From the NCBI GenBank assembly GCA_052324925.1, contig JBQPRE010000001.1: a stretch of DNA of 64,000 nucleotides. One strand, given 5' to 3'. The stretch is from Flavimobilis sp052324925. GTDB lineage: Bacteria; Actinomycetota; Actinomycetes; Actinomycetales; Cellulomonadaceae. This document shows, one piece after another, positions 18,014-26,363 of the stretch (positions within the stretch are counted from its first letter, which is position 1; each line of letters starts with the position of its first letter). The translations under genes and the position numbers were made by a program. A model generated the notes under the pieces. That model had not been told where the DNA came from. It saw only the letters and a program-made list of their open reading frames with translations, and did no database searches.

Positions 18014-19293
18014 ACCCCGAAAACCCCCTTCCACTCGCCGACGACGCGCACGCGTGCGCGTGCGGCCACGACGACTGCCAGGACGTCGAGCTCGAGCTCG
18101 ACGACTACCTCGCGGACATCGTCAGCCAGCTGCCGCCCGCAGCCGCGTCCCAGCGCGTCGCCTACGACGCCGTGCTGCTCGTCGGCTTCGGCGGCCCCGA
18201 GGGCCAGGACGACGTCCTGCCGTACCTGCGCAACGTCACCCACGGCCGCGGAATCCCCGACGAGCGCCTCGAAGAGGTGGCCGTCCACTACCGCGCCCGC
18301 GGCGGCGTCTCGCCGATCAACGAGCAGAACCGCCAGCTGCGAGCCGCCCTCGCGGCCGAGCTCGCGGCCCGTGGCCTCGACCTGCCCGTCCTGTGGGGCA
18401 ACCGCAACTGGGACCCGTACCTCGCAGACACGCTGCGTGAAGCCGCCGACGCTGGTCACCGGCACCTCCTCGCGATCGTCACCGCCGCCTACTCGTCGTA
18501 CTCAGGCTGCCGCCAGTACCGCGAGGACCTCGCCCGCGCGCTCGACGAGACCGGGCTCACCGGGGTCGTGCAGATCGACAAGGTGCGCCAGTACTTCGAC
18601 TCCCCCGGGTTCGTCGCACCCTTCGTCGAAGGCGTCCGCGGCGCGCTCGACACGTTGCGCGGCAAGGACCCCGAGAAGGTCGACGCAGCCGGCGGCGTGC
18701 GCGTCCTCTTCTGCACCCACTCGATCCCGACGGCCGCCGCAGAGGCGACCGGACCTCAGAGCGGCCCGGGCGGGCAGATCGGCTGGGCCGACGGCGGCGC
18801 CTACGAGGCGCAGCACTACGCCGTCGCGAACGCCGTCATGAACGCGGTCGACGACACGGTGCCATGGGAGCTCGTCTACCAGTCACGCTCAGGCGATCCC
18901 CGGACACCGTGGCTCGAGCCCGACATCAACGATCGTCTCGCCGAGCTCGCAGCCGACCCCGACGATCGCCCGGACGCCGTCGTCATCGTCCCCCTCGGCT
19001 TTGTCTCCGACCACATGGAGGTCCTCTGGGACCTCGACACCGAGGCGCTCGGGACGTGCGCCGAGCTCGGCCTGCGCGCCGAACGCGTGCCGACGCCCGG
19101 CGTCCACCCGTCGTTCGTCGCGGGCCTCGTCGACCTCATCGCCGAACGGACGGACGCAACGACACAGGCGCCGACGCAGGCGACGTGCGGGGCGGCCGGG
19201 AACCTCGGCCCCTGGTACGACACGTGCCGGCCTGACTGCTGCGTCGACCCGCGCGGGCGCGTGCTGCCCACCGTCGCAGAGGACGTCGGGTGA
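18010..19293 (+). CDS. cpfC: coproporphyrin ferrochelatase with cysteine-rich ends
   Basis: A 427-residue ferrochelatase inserting iron into coproporphyrin III. The core has LLVGFGGPEG, YSSYSGCRQYRED and a FCTHSIP active-site His motif. Two features stand out. An extra N-terminal segment of about 50 residues carries three cysteines in CACGHDDC. A C-terminal cluster TCRPDCC, with C-G-A-A-G before it, fits the [2Fe-2S] ligands known in mycobacterial ferrochelatase, with the internal SGC as fourth ligand. It starts at 18010 within an ATGA overlap with chdC and ends in a GTGA overlap with hemC. Confidence 0.92.
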   Translation: MNPENPLPLADDAHACACGHDDCQDVELELDDYLADIVSQLPPAAASQRVAYDAVLLVGFGGPEGQDDVLPYLRNVTHGRGIPDERLEEVAVHYRARGGVSPINEQNRQLRAALAAELAARGLDLPVLWGNRNWDPYLADTLREAADAGHRHLLAIVTAAYSSYSGCRQYREDLARALDETGLTGVVQIDKVRQYFDSPGFVAPFVEGVRGALDTLRGKDPEKVDAAGGVRVLFCTHSIPTAAAEATGPQSGPGGQIGWADGGAYEAQHYAVANAVMNAVDDTVPWELVYQSRSGDPRTPWLEPDINDRLAELAADPDDRPDAVVIVPLGFVSDHMEVLWDLDTEALGTCAELGLRAERVPTPGVHPSFVAGLVDLIAERTDATTQAPTQATCGAAGNLGPWYDTCRPDCCVDPRGRVLPTVAEDVG

Positions 19294-20282
19294 CCGTCGT
19301 GCGCGTCGGGACGCGCGCATCCGAGCTCGCCCGCACCCAGACCGGGCACGTCGTCGACGCGCTACGCACGGCCTCCCACGCGCGCGGGGCCGCACTCAGC
19401 CTCGAGACGGTCCACGTGACGACCGAAGGTGACACGACGCGCGCGTCGCTCTCACAGCTCGGCGGCACAGGCGTGTTCGTCGCCGCACTGCGCGACGCCC
19501 TGCTCGAGGGGCGCATCGACATCGCGGTCCACTCCCTCAAGGACCTGCCGACGGCGCCTGCTCCCGGGCTCACGGTCGCAGCGATGCCCGAGCGTGTGAC
19601 ACCGCTCGACGCGCTGTGCGCACGCGACGGGCTCACGCTCGCGACGCTCGCGCCCGGCGCGCGCATCGGGACCGGGTCCCCGCGGCGACGGGCGCAGCTG
19701 CTCGCCGCGCGGCCCGACCTTGAGGTCGTCGACATCCGCGGGAACGTCGGGACGCGTCTTGCCCGCGCGCTGGGGCCAGACGCCGATCTCGACGCGGTCG
19801 TGCTTGCGGCGGCAGGGCTCGCGCGTCTCGGTCAGGACGACGCGATCTCGGAGCTGCTCGACCCCTCCGTCATGCTTCCCGCTCCCGGTCAGGGTGTGCT
19901 CGCGATCGAGACTCGCACGGGCTTCGACGTCGCTGGTCTCGAGGCGCTCGACCACCTGCCGTCGCGGCTTGCTGCGACGGCCGAGCGTGCGCTGCTCGCG
20001 CGCCTCGAGGCCGGGTGCGCGGCGCCCGTCGGCGCTCTCGGAACCGTGTCCGTGACGGGCTCGGGTGCCGGTGCGCGCATGCACCTCGACCTCGATGTCG
20101 TCGTCGCGGCGCTCGACGGGACGCGGGTGCTGCGGCACGCCGCGTCGCAGAGCGGGCCCGTCGTGGCCGACGGATCGGGGTACGGCGTCGCTGAGGCCGT
20201 CGAGAGCGCCGAGTCGCTCGGGATCAACCTCGGCGAGATCGTCCTCGAGCTGGGTGCCGCGGACATCGCGCCCCTGCGATGA
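19290..20282 (+). CDS. hemC: hydroxymethylbilane synthase (porphobilinogen deaminase)
   Basis: A 330-residue enzyme polymerising four porphobilinogens into the linear tetrapyrrole hydroxymethylbilane. It has the VGTRASELA N-terminus, the IAVHSLKDLPT substrate loop and the dipyrromethane-cofactor cysteine C243 in LEAGCAAPVGA. The GTG start overlaps the cpfC stop, and the hemD start overlaps its own stop. Length is slightly above the usual ~310 because of the C-terminal domain. Confidence 0.94.
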   Translation: MTVVRVGTRASELARTQTGHVVDALRTASHARGAALSLETVHVTTEGDTTRASLSQLGGTGVFVAALRDALLEGRIDIAVHSLKDLPTAPAPGLTVAAMPERVTPLDALCARDGLTLATLAPGARIGTGSPRRRAQLLAARPDLEVVDIRGNVGTRLARALGPDADLDAVVLAAAGLARLGQDDAISELLDPSVMLPAPGQGVLAIETRTGFDVAGLEALDHLPSRLAATAERALLARLEAGCAAPVGALGTVSVTGSGAGARMHLDLDVVVAALDGTRVLRHAASQSGPVVADGSGYGVAEAVESAESLGINLGEIVLELGAADIAPLR

Positions 20283-21103
20283 CGGTGGCCGAGCCGAGCG
20301 GGCCGCCGGTGCGTGTTCTCGTGCCGCGGGGCGGCCGGCCGGGCCGGGAGCTCGCTGACGCTCTCGCGGCAGCCGGGTATGTTCCCCTCGTCGCTCCACT
20401 CATCACGTTCGGCCCGCCTGTGGACACCGCACCGCTTCTCGAGGGTGTGGTCAGGCTGGCGGCGGGCGAGTACGACTGGCTCGTCCTCACCTCCGAGCGC
20501 ACGGTCGACGCGCTCGTCGACACGTCATCACAGCCCGGCGTCGTCCAGGTCCCTGCAGTCACGCGGACCGCGGCCGTCGGTCCGTCGACCGCGCGCCGCG
20601 CGCGACGGGCAGGGATCGACGTCGACATCGTTCCCGAGTGGGACCGCACGGCCACGGGCCTACTCGCGGCCCTCACCGCCCCGAACCCTAGCGATAGCGG
20701 ATCGGGACGCTCCATGCGGACGGATCGGCGATCGAGCACTCGCGTGCGGGCCTTTGCGCCACGGTCCGCGATCGCGCGGCCCGAGCTCGTCGACGGGCTG
20801 CGCGCCGCCGGCTGGCTCGTCGACGCCCCCGACGCCTACACGACCGAGCTCGCCACCTCACTGCCCGCCGCCGCGCGCGACGTCGACGTCGTCGTCCTCA
20901 CCTCCTCGAGCACCGCCGAGACCTGGGCCACCCTCACCGCGCACACCACCGACGACACAGCAGCACGGCAGCTCATCGTGAGCATCGGTCCCCGCACGAC
21001 AGCGACCGCGCGCACGCTCGGACTCCGCGTCGACGCGGAGGCAACCACGCCCGACGTCCCCGCGCTCGTCGCCGCGATCGACCGCACGCCGAGGCTGCGA
21101 TGA
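20279..21103 (+). CDS. hemD: uroporphyrinogen-III synthase carrying a palindromic-repeat insert
   Basis: A 274-residue enzyme closing hydroxymethylbilane to uroporphyrinogen III. The usual features are present: an N-terminal VLVPRGG strand, WLVLTSERTV, and the second-lobe APRSAIARPEL. Residues 138-152 (SDSGSGRSMRTDRRS) are encoded by a 43-bp stretch (20692-20734) that aligns without gaps to the intergenic palindrome family of this window. It lies in the linker between the two lobes, where an insertion would be tolerated. It starts with an ATGA overlap with hemC. Confidence 0.88.
   Translation: MTVAEPSGPPVRVLVPRGGRPGRELADALAAAGYVPLVAPLITFGPPVDTAPLLEGVVRLAAGEYDWLVLTSERTVDALVDTSSQPGVVQVPAVTRTAAVGPSTARRARRAGIDVDIVPEWDRTATGLLAALTAPNPSDSGSGRSMRTDRRSSTRVRAFAPRSAIARPELVDGLRAAGWLVDAPDAYTTELATSLPAAARDVDVVVLTSSSTAETWATLTAHTTDDTAARQLIVSIGPRTTATARTLGLRVDAEATTPDVPALVAAIDRTPRLR
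20692..20734. repeat. 43-bp palindrome copy inside hemD
   Basis: This segment starts CGATAGCGGATCGGGAC and ends GGATCGGCGATCG. It is exactly 43 bp, like the intergenic copies, and matches about 70% of positions by eye without gaps. It keeps the hemD reading frame. It is the most degenerate copy and has lost part of the stem symmetry. Confidence 0.6.
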
Positions 21104-22119
21104 TGAGAACCACCCCGGACGAGGAGAGAACCTTGACGCCCTATGACCGCCCCCGCCGCCTGCGCCGCACCCCCGCGCTGCGACGGCTCGTCAGCGAGAC
21201 GCGCGTCCACCCGCGCGACCTCGTCCTGCCCGCGTTCGTCAAGGAAGGCCTCACCGAGGCCGCCCCGATCATGTCGATGCCGGGCGTCGTCCAGCACTCC
21301 CTCGACTCGCTGCGCCGCGAAGCCGTGCGCGTCGCGGAGGCGGGCCTCGGCGGACTCATGCTCTTCGGCGTGCCCCTCGATCGTGATGCTGTCGGCTCGG
21401 GCGCAATCGACCCCGACGGCATCCTCAACGTCGCCACCGCAGCAGTCAGGGCCGAGGTCGGCGACGCCGTCGTCCTCATGACAGACGTCTGCCTCGACGA
21501 GTTCACCGACCACGGCCACTGCGGCGTCCTGCGCCACGACGGCACCGTCGACAACGACGCGACCCTCGACCTCTACGCACGCATGGCCGTCCTCCACGCC
21601 GAGCGCGGTGCCGACGTCGTCGCGCTGTCCGGAATGATGGACGGCCAGGTCGCCGCCGTGCGCGAGGCGCTCGACGACGCCGGCCACACCGACACCTCCG
21701 TCCTCGCCTACGCCGCCAAGTACGCGTCCGCCCTGTACGGGCCCTTCCGCGACGCTGTCGAGTCGACCCTCACGGGTGACCGCCGCACCTACCAGATGGA
21801 TCCCGCCAACCGGCGCGAGGCACAGCGCGAGGTCGCGCTCGACATCGCCGAGGGCGCAGACATCGTCATGGTGAAGCCTGCAAGCCTCTACCTCGACGTG
21901 CTCGCCGACGTCGCTGCGAGCTCCGACGTTCCCGTCGCGGCCTACCAGGTCTCAGGGGAGCTCGCGATGGTCGAGGCCGCCGCCGCCATCGGCTGGATCG
22001 ACCGCGAACGCACGATCGCCGAGTCGCTCACGTCGATCAAGCGCGCGGGGGCCGACATCATCGCCACCTACTGGGCGCTCGAAGCCGTCGAGAACCCCGA
22101 CGTGAGGGAGCTCCTGTGA
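21100..22119 (+). CDS. hemB: delta-aminolevulinic acid dehydratase (porphobilinogen synthase)
   Basis: A 339-residue enzyme condensing two 5-aminolevulinates into porphobilinogen. Schiff-base lysines are K207 (AYAAKYASALYGPFRD) and K259 (MVKPASLYLD). The metal-binding segment is DVCLDEFTDHGHCG: two cysteines (131, 141) remain, but the middle cysteine of the zinc triad is replaced by Asp, pointing to a Mg-influenced or mixed site. The ATG at 21100 overlaps the hemD stop. A TTG at 21133 with GAGGAGAG 5-6 bases upstream is a serious alternative start giving 328 residues, the usual length. Confidence 0.92.
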   Translation: MMRTTPDEERTLTPYDRPRRLRRTPALRRLVSETRVHPRDLVLPAFVKEGLTEAAPIMSMPGVVQHSLDSLRREAVRVAEAGLGGLMLFGVPLDRDAVGSGAIDPDGILNVATAAVRAEVGDAVVLMTDVCLDEFTDHGHCGVLRHDGTVDNDATLDLYARMAVLHAERGADVVALSGMMDGQVAAVREALDDAGHTDTSVLAYAAKYASALYGPFRDAVESTLTGDRRTYQMDPANRREAQREVALDIAEGADIVMVKPASLYLDVLADVAASSDVPVAAYQVSGELAMVEAAAAIGWIDRERTIAESLTSIKRAGADIIATYWALEAVENPDVRELL

Positions 22120-23435
22120 GCAACGCGTCCGACTTCGCCCACGCCCAGCGCGTCCTGCCGGGTGGGGTGTCCTCGCCCGTGCGGGCGTTCGGGTCGGTCG
22201 GGGGGACGCCGCGCATGCTGCGGTCGGCGCGCGGCGCGTACGTCACCGACGCCGACGGCGTCGAGCGCGTCGACCTCGTCGCGTCGTGGGGCCCGGCGCT
22301 GCTCGGGCACGCGCACCCCGAGGTCGTCGCGGCTGTCCAGGAGGCCGCCGCGCGCGGCCTGTCGTTCGGCGCGCCGACCCTTGCCGAGGCCGAGCTCGCT
22401 GACGCGGTCATCGCCCGCGTGCCGTTCGTCGAGAAGCTGCGGCTCGTCTCGACGGGAACCGAGGCGACGATGACCGCGGTGCGGCTCGCGCGCGGCGTCA
22501 CGGGCCGGCCCCTCATCGTGAAGGTGGCGGGCTGCTACCACGGGCACCTCGACGCGCTCCTCGCGCAAGCGGGCTCGGGCGTCGCGAACCAGGCGCTGCC
22601 GGGCTCGGCGGGGGTCACCGAGGCGACGGCCGCCGAGACGATCGTCGTCCCGTACGACGACGTCGCGGCCGTGGCCGCGGCCTTCGACGCGCACCCGGGA
22701 AAGATCGCAGCCGTCATCGTCGAGGCTGCGCCCGCGAACATGGGCGTCGTCGAGCCCGCGCCCGGCTACAACGCGGCCCTGCGACGCCTGTGCTCGCAGC
22801 ACGGGGCACTCTTCGTCCTCGACGAGGTGCTCACGGGCTTCCGCGTGTCGTCCGCCGGGTGGTGGGGTCGCGAAGGCCGACGTGAGGGCTGGGAGCCGGA
22901 CCTCGTGACGTTCGGCAAGGTCATCGGCGGTGGCATGCCTGTCGCTGCTGTCGGCGGACGGGCGTCGGTCATGGACCATCTCGCGCCGCTCGGGCCCGTG
23001 TACCAGGCGGGCACGCTCTCGGGGAACCCGGTTGCGGTCGCGGCGGGTCTCGCGACGCTGCGCCTCGCGGACGCGGACGTGTACTCGCACGTCGACCGGG
23101 TCTCGCTCGAGGTGTCGCGCGCGGTCTCGGCCGCTCTGGACGCCGAGGGCGTCGCGCACTCGGTGCAGCGCGCGGGCTCGTTGTTCTCGATCGCGTTCGG
23201 GGAGTGGGAGACGTCGGCCGACGGCATCACCGGCCCGCGCGACTACGCGCAGGTGCAGGCGCAGGAGGCCTGGCGGTTCCCGCCGTTCTTCCACGCGATG
23301 CTCGACGCTGGCGTGGCGCTGCCCCCATCGGTGTTTGAGGCGTGGTTCCTCACGGCCGCGCACGACGAGGAGGCCGTCGGCCGCATCCTCGAGGCCCTGC
23401 CGGCTGCGGCCCGGGCGGCCGCTGCTCCTCGCTAG
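22116..23435 (+). CDS. hemL: glutamate-1-semialdehyde 2,1-aminomutase
   Basis: A 439-residue PLP enzyme converting glutamate-1-semialdehyde to 5-aminolevulinate, the partner of hemA. It has the AHPEV region, STGTEATMTAVRLAR, LDEVLTGFR and PLP lysine K268 in TFGKVIGGGMP. The GTG start overlaps the hemB stop. It is the last gene of the haem operon. Its final ~57 bp, including the stop codon, are duplicated about 300 bp downstream (23690-23746) inside a repeat array. Confidence 0.94.
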   Translation: MSNASDFAHAQRVLPGGVSSPVRAFGSVGGTPRMLRSARGAYVTDADGVERVDLVASWGPALLGHAHPEVVAAVQEAAARGLSFGAPTLAEAELADAVIARVPFVEKLRLVSTGTEATMTAVRLARGVTGRPLIVKVAGCYHGHLDALLAQAGSGVANQALPGSAGVTEATAAETIVVPYDDVAAVAAAFDAHPGKIAAVIVEAAPANMGVVEPAPGYNAALRRLCSQHGALFVLDEVLTGFRVSSAGWWGREGRREGWEPDLVTFGKVIGGGMPVAAVGGRASVMDHLAPLGPVYQAGTLSGNPVAVAAGLATLRLADADVYSHVDRVSLEVSRAVSAALDAEGVAHSVQRAGSLFSIAFGEWETSADGITGPRDYAQVQAQEAWRFPPFFHAMLDAGVALPPSVFEAWFLTAAHDEEAVGRILEALPAAARAAAAPR

Positions 23436-23803
23436 TCAGCCCTCGAAAGCCGATCCGGACACCTCACGTGTGCGGATCGGCTATCGGCGGGCTGCTTGGC
23501 TCAGTTGAGGCCGTCGAGCCGGCCCGGTAGGGACATCGATCGCCGATCCGGACACTTCACGTGTGCGGATCGACTATCGGCGGGCTGCTGGGCTCAGTTG
23601 AGGCCGTCGAGCTGGCCCGGTAGGGGCATCGATAGCCGATCCGGACACCTCACGTGTGCGAATCGGCTATCGGCGCGCTGCTTGGCTCACTCGAGGCCCT
23701 GCCGGCTGCGGCCCGGGCGGCCGCTGCTCCCCGCTAGTCAGCCCCCGATAGCCGATCCGGACACCTCGCGTGTGCGGATCGGCTATCGACGGGGGTAGGT
23801 GGT
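23436..23803. repeat. palindrome array between hemL and the MFS gene
   Basis: This 368-bp gap holds four copies of a 43-bp imperfect palindrome (23444-23486, 23537-23579, 23630-23672, 23746-23788). The first three are spaced exactly 93 bp apart with near-identical spacers (GGGCTGCT-GGCTCAGTTGAGG). Between copies three and four lies a duplicate of the hemL 3' end with its TAG. Each palindrome reads GATAGCCGATCC...GGATCGGCTATC. There is no coding capacity. The array sits between convergent genes and would fold into strong hairpins, so it may act as a terminator. Confidence 0.85.
23690..23746 (+). pseudogene. duplicated hemL 3' tail
   Basis: Positions 23690-23746 repeat 23388-23444 (the end of hemL, its TAG and the following CAGCCC) almost base for base, at an offset of 302 bp. 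The offset equals that between the first and fourth palindromes, so tail and palindrome were duplicated together. It is a non-functional fragment. Confidence 0.75.
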
Positions 23804-25213
23804 TCATTCACGGACGCGCGGACGGAGCTGCCCCGCGAGGGACATCGAGAGAACCGTCGCAAGCGTGATGAGGCCGAGCGCGTGCCGCGCCCCGAGCCCG
23901 TCGACGAGCGCGCCGAGGACGGGCGGCGCCGTGAGCATCGCGATCGTCGAGAACGACGTGACGACGGAGACGCGCCCCGCCGCCTGCAGCGCGTCGTCCG
24001 ACGCCGCCGCGATCGTCACCGGGTTGACGAGCGCCGCGCCCACACCCCAGAGGACGACGCCGATCCACGCCGTGGCGAGGCTCGGGGCAAGCGCGAACAC
24101 CGCGAGCCCGACGAACGCCGCCGCCCCCGATATCCGCACCACAGTGACGCGCCCGAGGCGATCGACGAGGCCCGTCCCGAGGAACCGCACGATCGTCATC
24201 GACGTGACGAACGTGCCGTAGGCGAGCGCCCCGATGGCCTCGCGCGCCGCGAAGCCGTCGGTCACGGCGATCGACAGCCACGTACCCGCTGACCCTTCGG
24301 AGAGCGACGAGGCGAGCAGGACGAGGCCGAGCAGGAGGGTGCGCGGCTCGGTCCACGCGCCGAGCGCCGACCGGAAGCCGCGGGGAGCCGGCGCGGCGAG
24401 GCGGCCCTCGGACGCAGGCGACGTGACGACATCGTCGACCGCGGCGACGCCGGCCGCGGCCCGCACGGTGTCGGCCACCGATGACGCGTCACCGGCCAGA
24501 GGGTCACGGGGCAGAGCGTGAGCGGCCAGAGCATCGTCGGGCAGAGGGTCACGGGGCAGCACGTCACCGGGCAGTACGTCACCAGGCTGAGCGTCACCAG
24601 CCAGGGCATCGTCGGGCAGCATCTCGGTCGCGGCCGTGGCCGCGCGGAGCGTGACGACGCGCACGATCGTCGCGACGCAGAGCACGATGACGAGCTGCAC
24701 CTCGACGGGGACGTGACCCCAGGAGAAGGCCGCCGCGACAAGCGTTCCGGCAGCCGCGCCGACGGAGAACGTCGCGTGGAAGTGCGGCAGGACCGTGCGG
24801 CTGAGCCGTCGCTCGATCGCGGCGCCGGCGATGTTGATGGGAATGTTGATGAACGCGCCGCTGATGCCATTGACGACGAGGCCCGAGACGAGGATGACGA
24901 CGGACCCTGTCGCAAGGCCGGTCCCGACGAGCCCGAACCCGATGGCGCTCGCCAGCGTGCCCGCGACAAGGATGCGCCGGGCGCCGTAGCGCGTGACGAG
25001 TCCCCCGGTCATGAGGACGGACGCGAGCGTGCCGAGACCGCCGAGCGTGAGGAGGCTGCCGAGCTCGAGGGCATCGAGGCCGAGCGTCGCACGGACCGAC
25101 GGAAGCCGGGCAAGCCACTGCGCACCGACGACTCCGAAAAGTCCGAAGTGAACAAGGAGAGCCGCGCGCATCGCGCTGACGGGCGGGGCCGGAGATCCGG
25201 CGGACTGGCTCAC
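23804..25213 (-). CDS. MFS transporter with pentapeptide-repeat central loop
   Basis: A 469-residue major facilitator with about 12 hydrophobic segments. Motif-A-like GGLVTRYGARR follows TM2, and LVDRLGR sits in the second half. It resembles fucose-permease/YbjJ-like MFS proteins; the substrate is unknown. The loop between the two six-helix halves contains residues 199-243, nine degenerate pentapeptides of the type LPGDV, LPDDA, LPRDP and LAGDA. The GTG start at 25213 has TAGGAT (25222-25227) 8 bp upstream. The downstream side is the palindrome array shared with hemL. Confidence 0.85.
   Translation of the reverse strand: MSQSAGSPAPPVSAMRAALLVHFGLFGVVGAQWLARLPSVRATLGLDALELGSLLTLGGLGTLASVLMTGGLVTRYGARRILVAGTLASAIGFGLVGTGLATGSVVILVSGLVVNGISGAFINIPINIAGAAIERRLSRTVLPHFHATFSVGAAAGTLVAAAFSWGHVPVEVQLVIVLCVATIVRVVTLRAATAATEMLPDDALAGDAQPGDVLPGDVLPRDPLPDDALAAHALPRDPLAGDASSVADTVRAAAGVAAVDDVVTSPASEGRLAAPAPRGFRSALGAWTEPRTLLLGLVLLASSLSEGSAGTWLSIAVTDGFAAREAIGALAYGTFVTSMTIVRFLGTGLVDRLGRVTVVRISGAAAFVGLAVFALAPSLATAWIGVVLWGVGAALVNPVTIAAASDDALQAAGRVSVVTSFSTIAMLTAPPVLGALVDGLGARHALGLITLATVLSMSLAGQLRPRVRE
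24485..24619 (-). repeat. 15-bp coding repeat in the MFS gene
   Basis: Nine tandem units of 15 bp encode LPxD(A/V/P) pentapeptides in the acidic central loop. Variation is mostly at the third and fifth residue, so the array has drifted but kept frame. Confidence 0.8.
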
Positions 25214-25254
25214 GTCTCACGATCCTAGGGCGCGGCCCAGACACGACAATGGCC

Positions 25255-25297
25255 CGATAGCCGATCCAGACACTTCAGGTGTCCGGATCGGCTATCG
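25255..25297. repeat. 43-bp palindrome copy
   Basis: A copy of the GATAGCCGATCC...GGATCGGCTATC family with centre ACACTTCAGGTGTC, between the MFS start and the betaine-binding-protein stop. The flank GCGAGCTGCGTGGCCCACTCGGG resembles the spacer of the 23.4-kb array. Confidence 0.85.
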
Positions 25298-25332
25298 GCG
25301 AGCTGCGTGGCCCACTCGGGCCACGGAGGGGG

Positions 25333-26256
25333 TCAAGAAGCGAGACCCGCTTCGCTGCGCAGGTCCTCGACGAACGTCGGGTTGGCCTCGAGCCACGTGC
25401 GGACCGACGCGTCCGGGTCCTTGCCCTCGTCCTGGTTGAACATGATGTTCTCAAGCGAGAAGAGCTGGTCGCCCGTGAGCGTGAAGGCCTTGATGAGCGC
25501 GGCAACGTCCGGGTGGTCGGCGGCGAAGCCGGCACGGCCGACCGTGTGGATCTCCTCAGCGCCGCCCAGGGCGCCCTCAGGGTCCTCGAGGTCACGGATC
25601 GGGAAGGCGTCGTACGCCCAGTGCGGGCGCCACAGCGTCACGGCGACGTTCTCGCCGGCGTCCGTGCGGCTCTTGAGCTCCGCGAGCATCGCGGGGGTCG
25701 AGGCGATGACGTGCTCGATGTCGTCGAGGCCGTACGTCGGAATGACCTCGTCCTGGGTGATGCGGGTGAGGCCCGCACCTGCCTCGATACCCACGAGGCG
25801 ACCGTCGAACTCGTCAAGGTTGTCCGCGAGCTCGGCGAGCGAGGTGATGGGGGCGTCCTCGTTGACCGCGATCGTCAGGCGCGCGTCGTCGTACCAGACG
25901 CCGAGCTGCTCGAGCTTGTCACCGTACTGCTCGAGGTAGTCGGCGTGCGTCGTGGGGAGCCACATGTCGAAGTTGAGGTCGTAGCCACCGCCCGCAAGGC
26001 TCGTGTAGACGATGCCGGGGTCGGCGGTCTCGGTCGTGACGGCGTAGCCGTCGTCCTCGAGCATGACCTTGAACAGGTGCGAGACAGCAATGCCCTCGTC
26101 CCAGCCCGAGTGGATGCCGATGCTCACAGCCTTGGCCGGAGTCGTGGGCGCGTCGGTCTCGGTGTCGCTCGCGCAGGCACCGAGCGTGAGGCCGAGGCCG
26201 AGCGCGGCCGTTGCGGCGAGCGTGCGACGGAAGGTCGTGCGGTTCGTGCGGGTCAT
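25333..26256 (-). CDS. glycine betaine/proline-type ABC substrate-binding lipoprotein
   Basis: A 307-residue lipoprotein. The signal peptide ends in the lipobox LGAC (Cys about 28), followed by an OpuAC/ProX domain. VSIGIHSGWDEG, MWLPTTHADY and LWRPHWAYD supply the tryptophans that typically form the aromatic cage for quaternary amines. It starts at ATG 26256 with GAGAGGAA upstream. It is the last gene of an ATPase-permease-binding protein operon and is separated from the permease by 107 bp containing a small hairpin. Uptake of compatible solutes under osmotic stress is the expected role. Confidence 0.9.
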   Translation of the reverse strand: MTRTNRTTFRRTLAATAALGLGLTLGACASDTETDAPTTPAKAVSIGIHSGWDEGIAVSHLFKVMLEDDGYAVTTETADPGIVYTSLAGGGYDLNFDMWLPTTHADYLEQYGDKLEQLGVWYDDARLTIAVNEDAPITSLAELADNLDEFDGRLVGIEAGAGLTRITQDEVIPTYGLDDIEHVIASTPAMLAELKSRTDAGENVAVTLWRPHWAYDAFPIRDLEDPEGALGGAEEIHTVGRAGFAADHPDVAALIKAFTLTGDQLFSLENIMFNQDEGKDPDASVRTWLEANPTFVEDLRSEAGLAS

Positions 26257-26310
26257 GCGTTCCTCTCGTGGACGCGTCAAGCATCCAGGTCGGGTGGGTG
26301 AAGCGGGTGC

Positions 26311-26327
26311 GGGACGCGGAGCGTCCC
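26311..26327 (-). other. intercistronic hairpin in betaine operon
   Basis: GGGACGC-GGA-GCGTCCC forms a 7-bp stem with a 3-base loop between the permease and binding-protein genes. A second weak stem (GGGGCG/CGCCCC) follows. Such hairpins can set different mRNA levels for the binding protein. Confidence 0.35.
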
Positions 26328-26363
26328 CCACAGCACGGGGCGTCGGGCGCCCCGCAAGCGTGG

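Noticed and set aside
23444..23788. CRISPR array
   Set aside because: Repeats are palindromes with near-identical spacers and one spacer is a gene-tail copy. There are no unique spacers and no cas genes.
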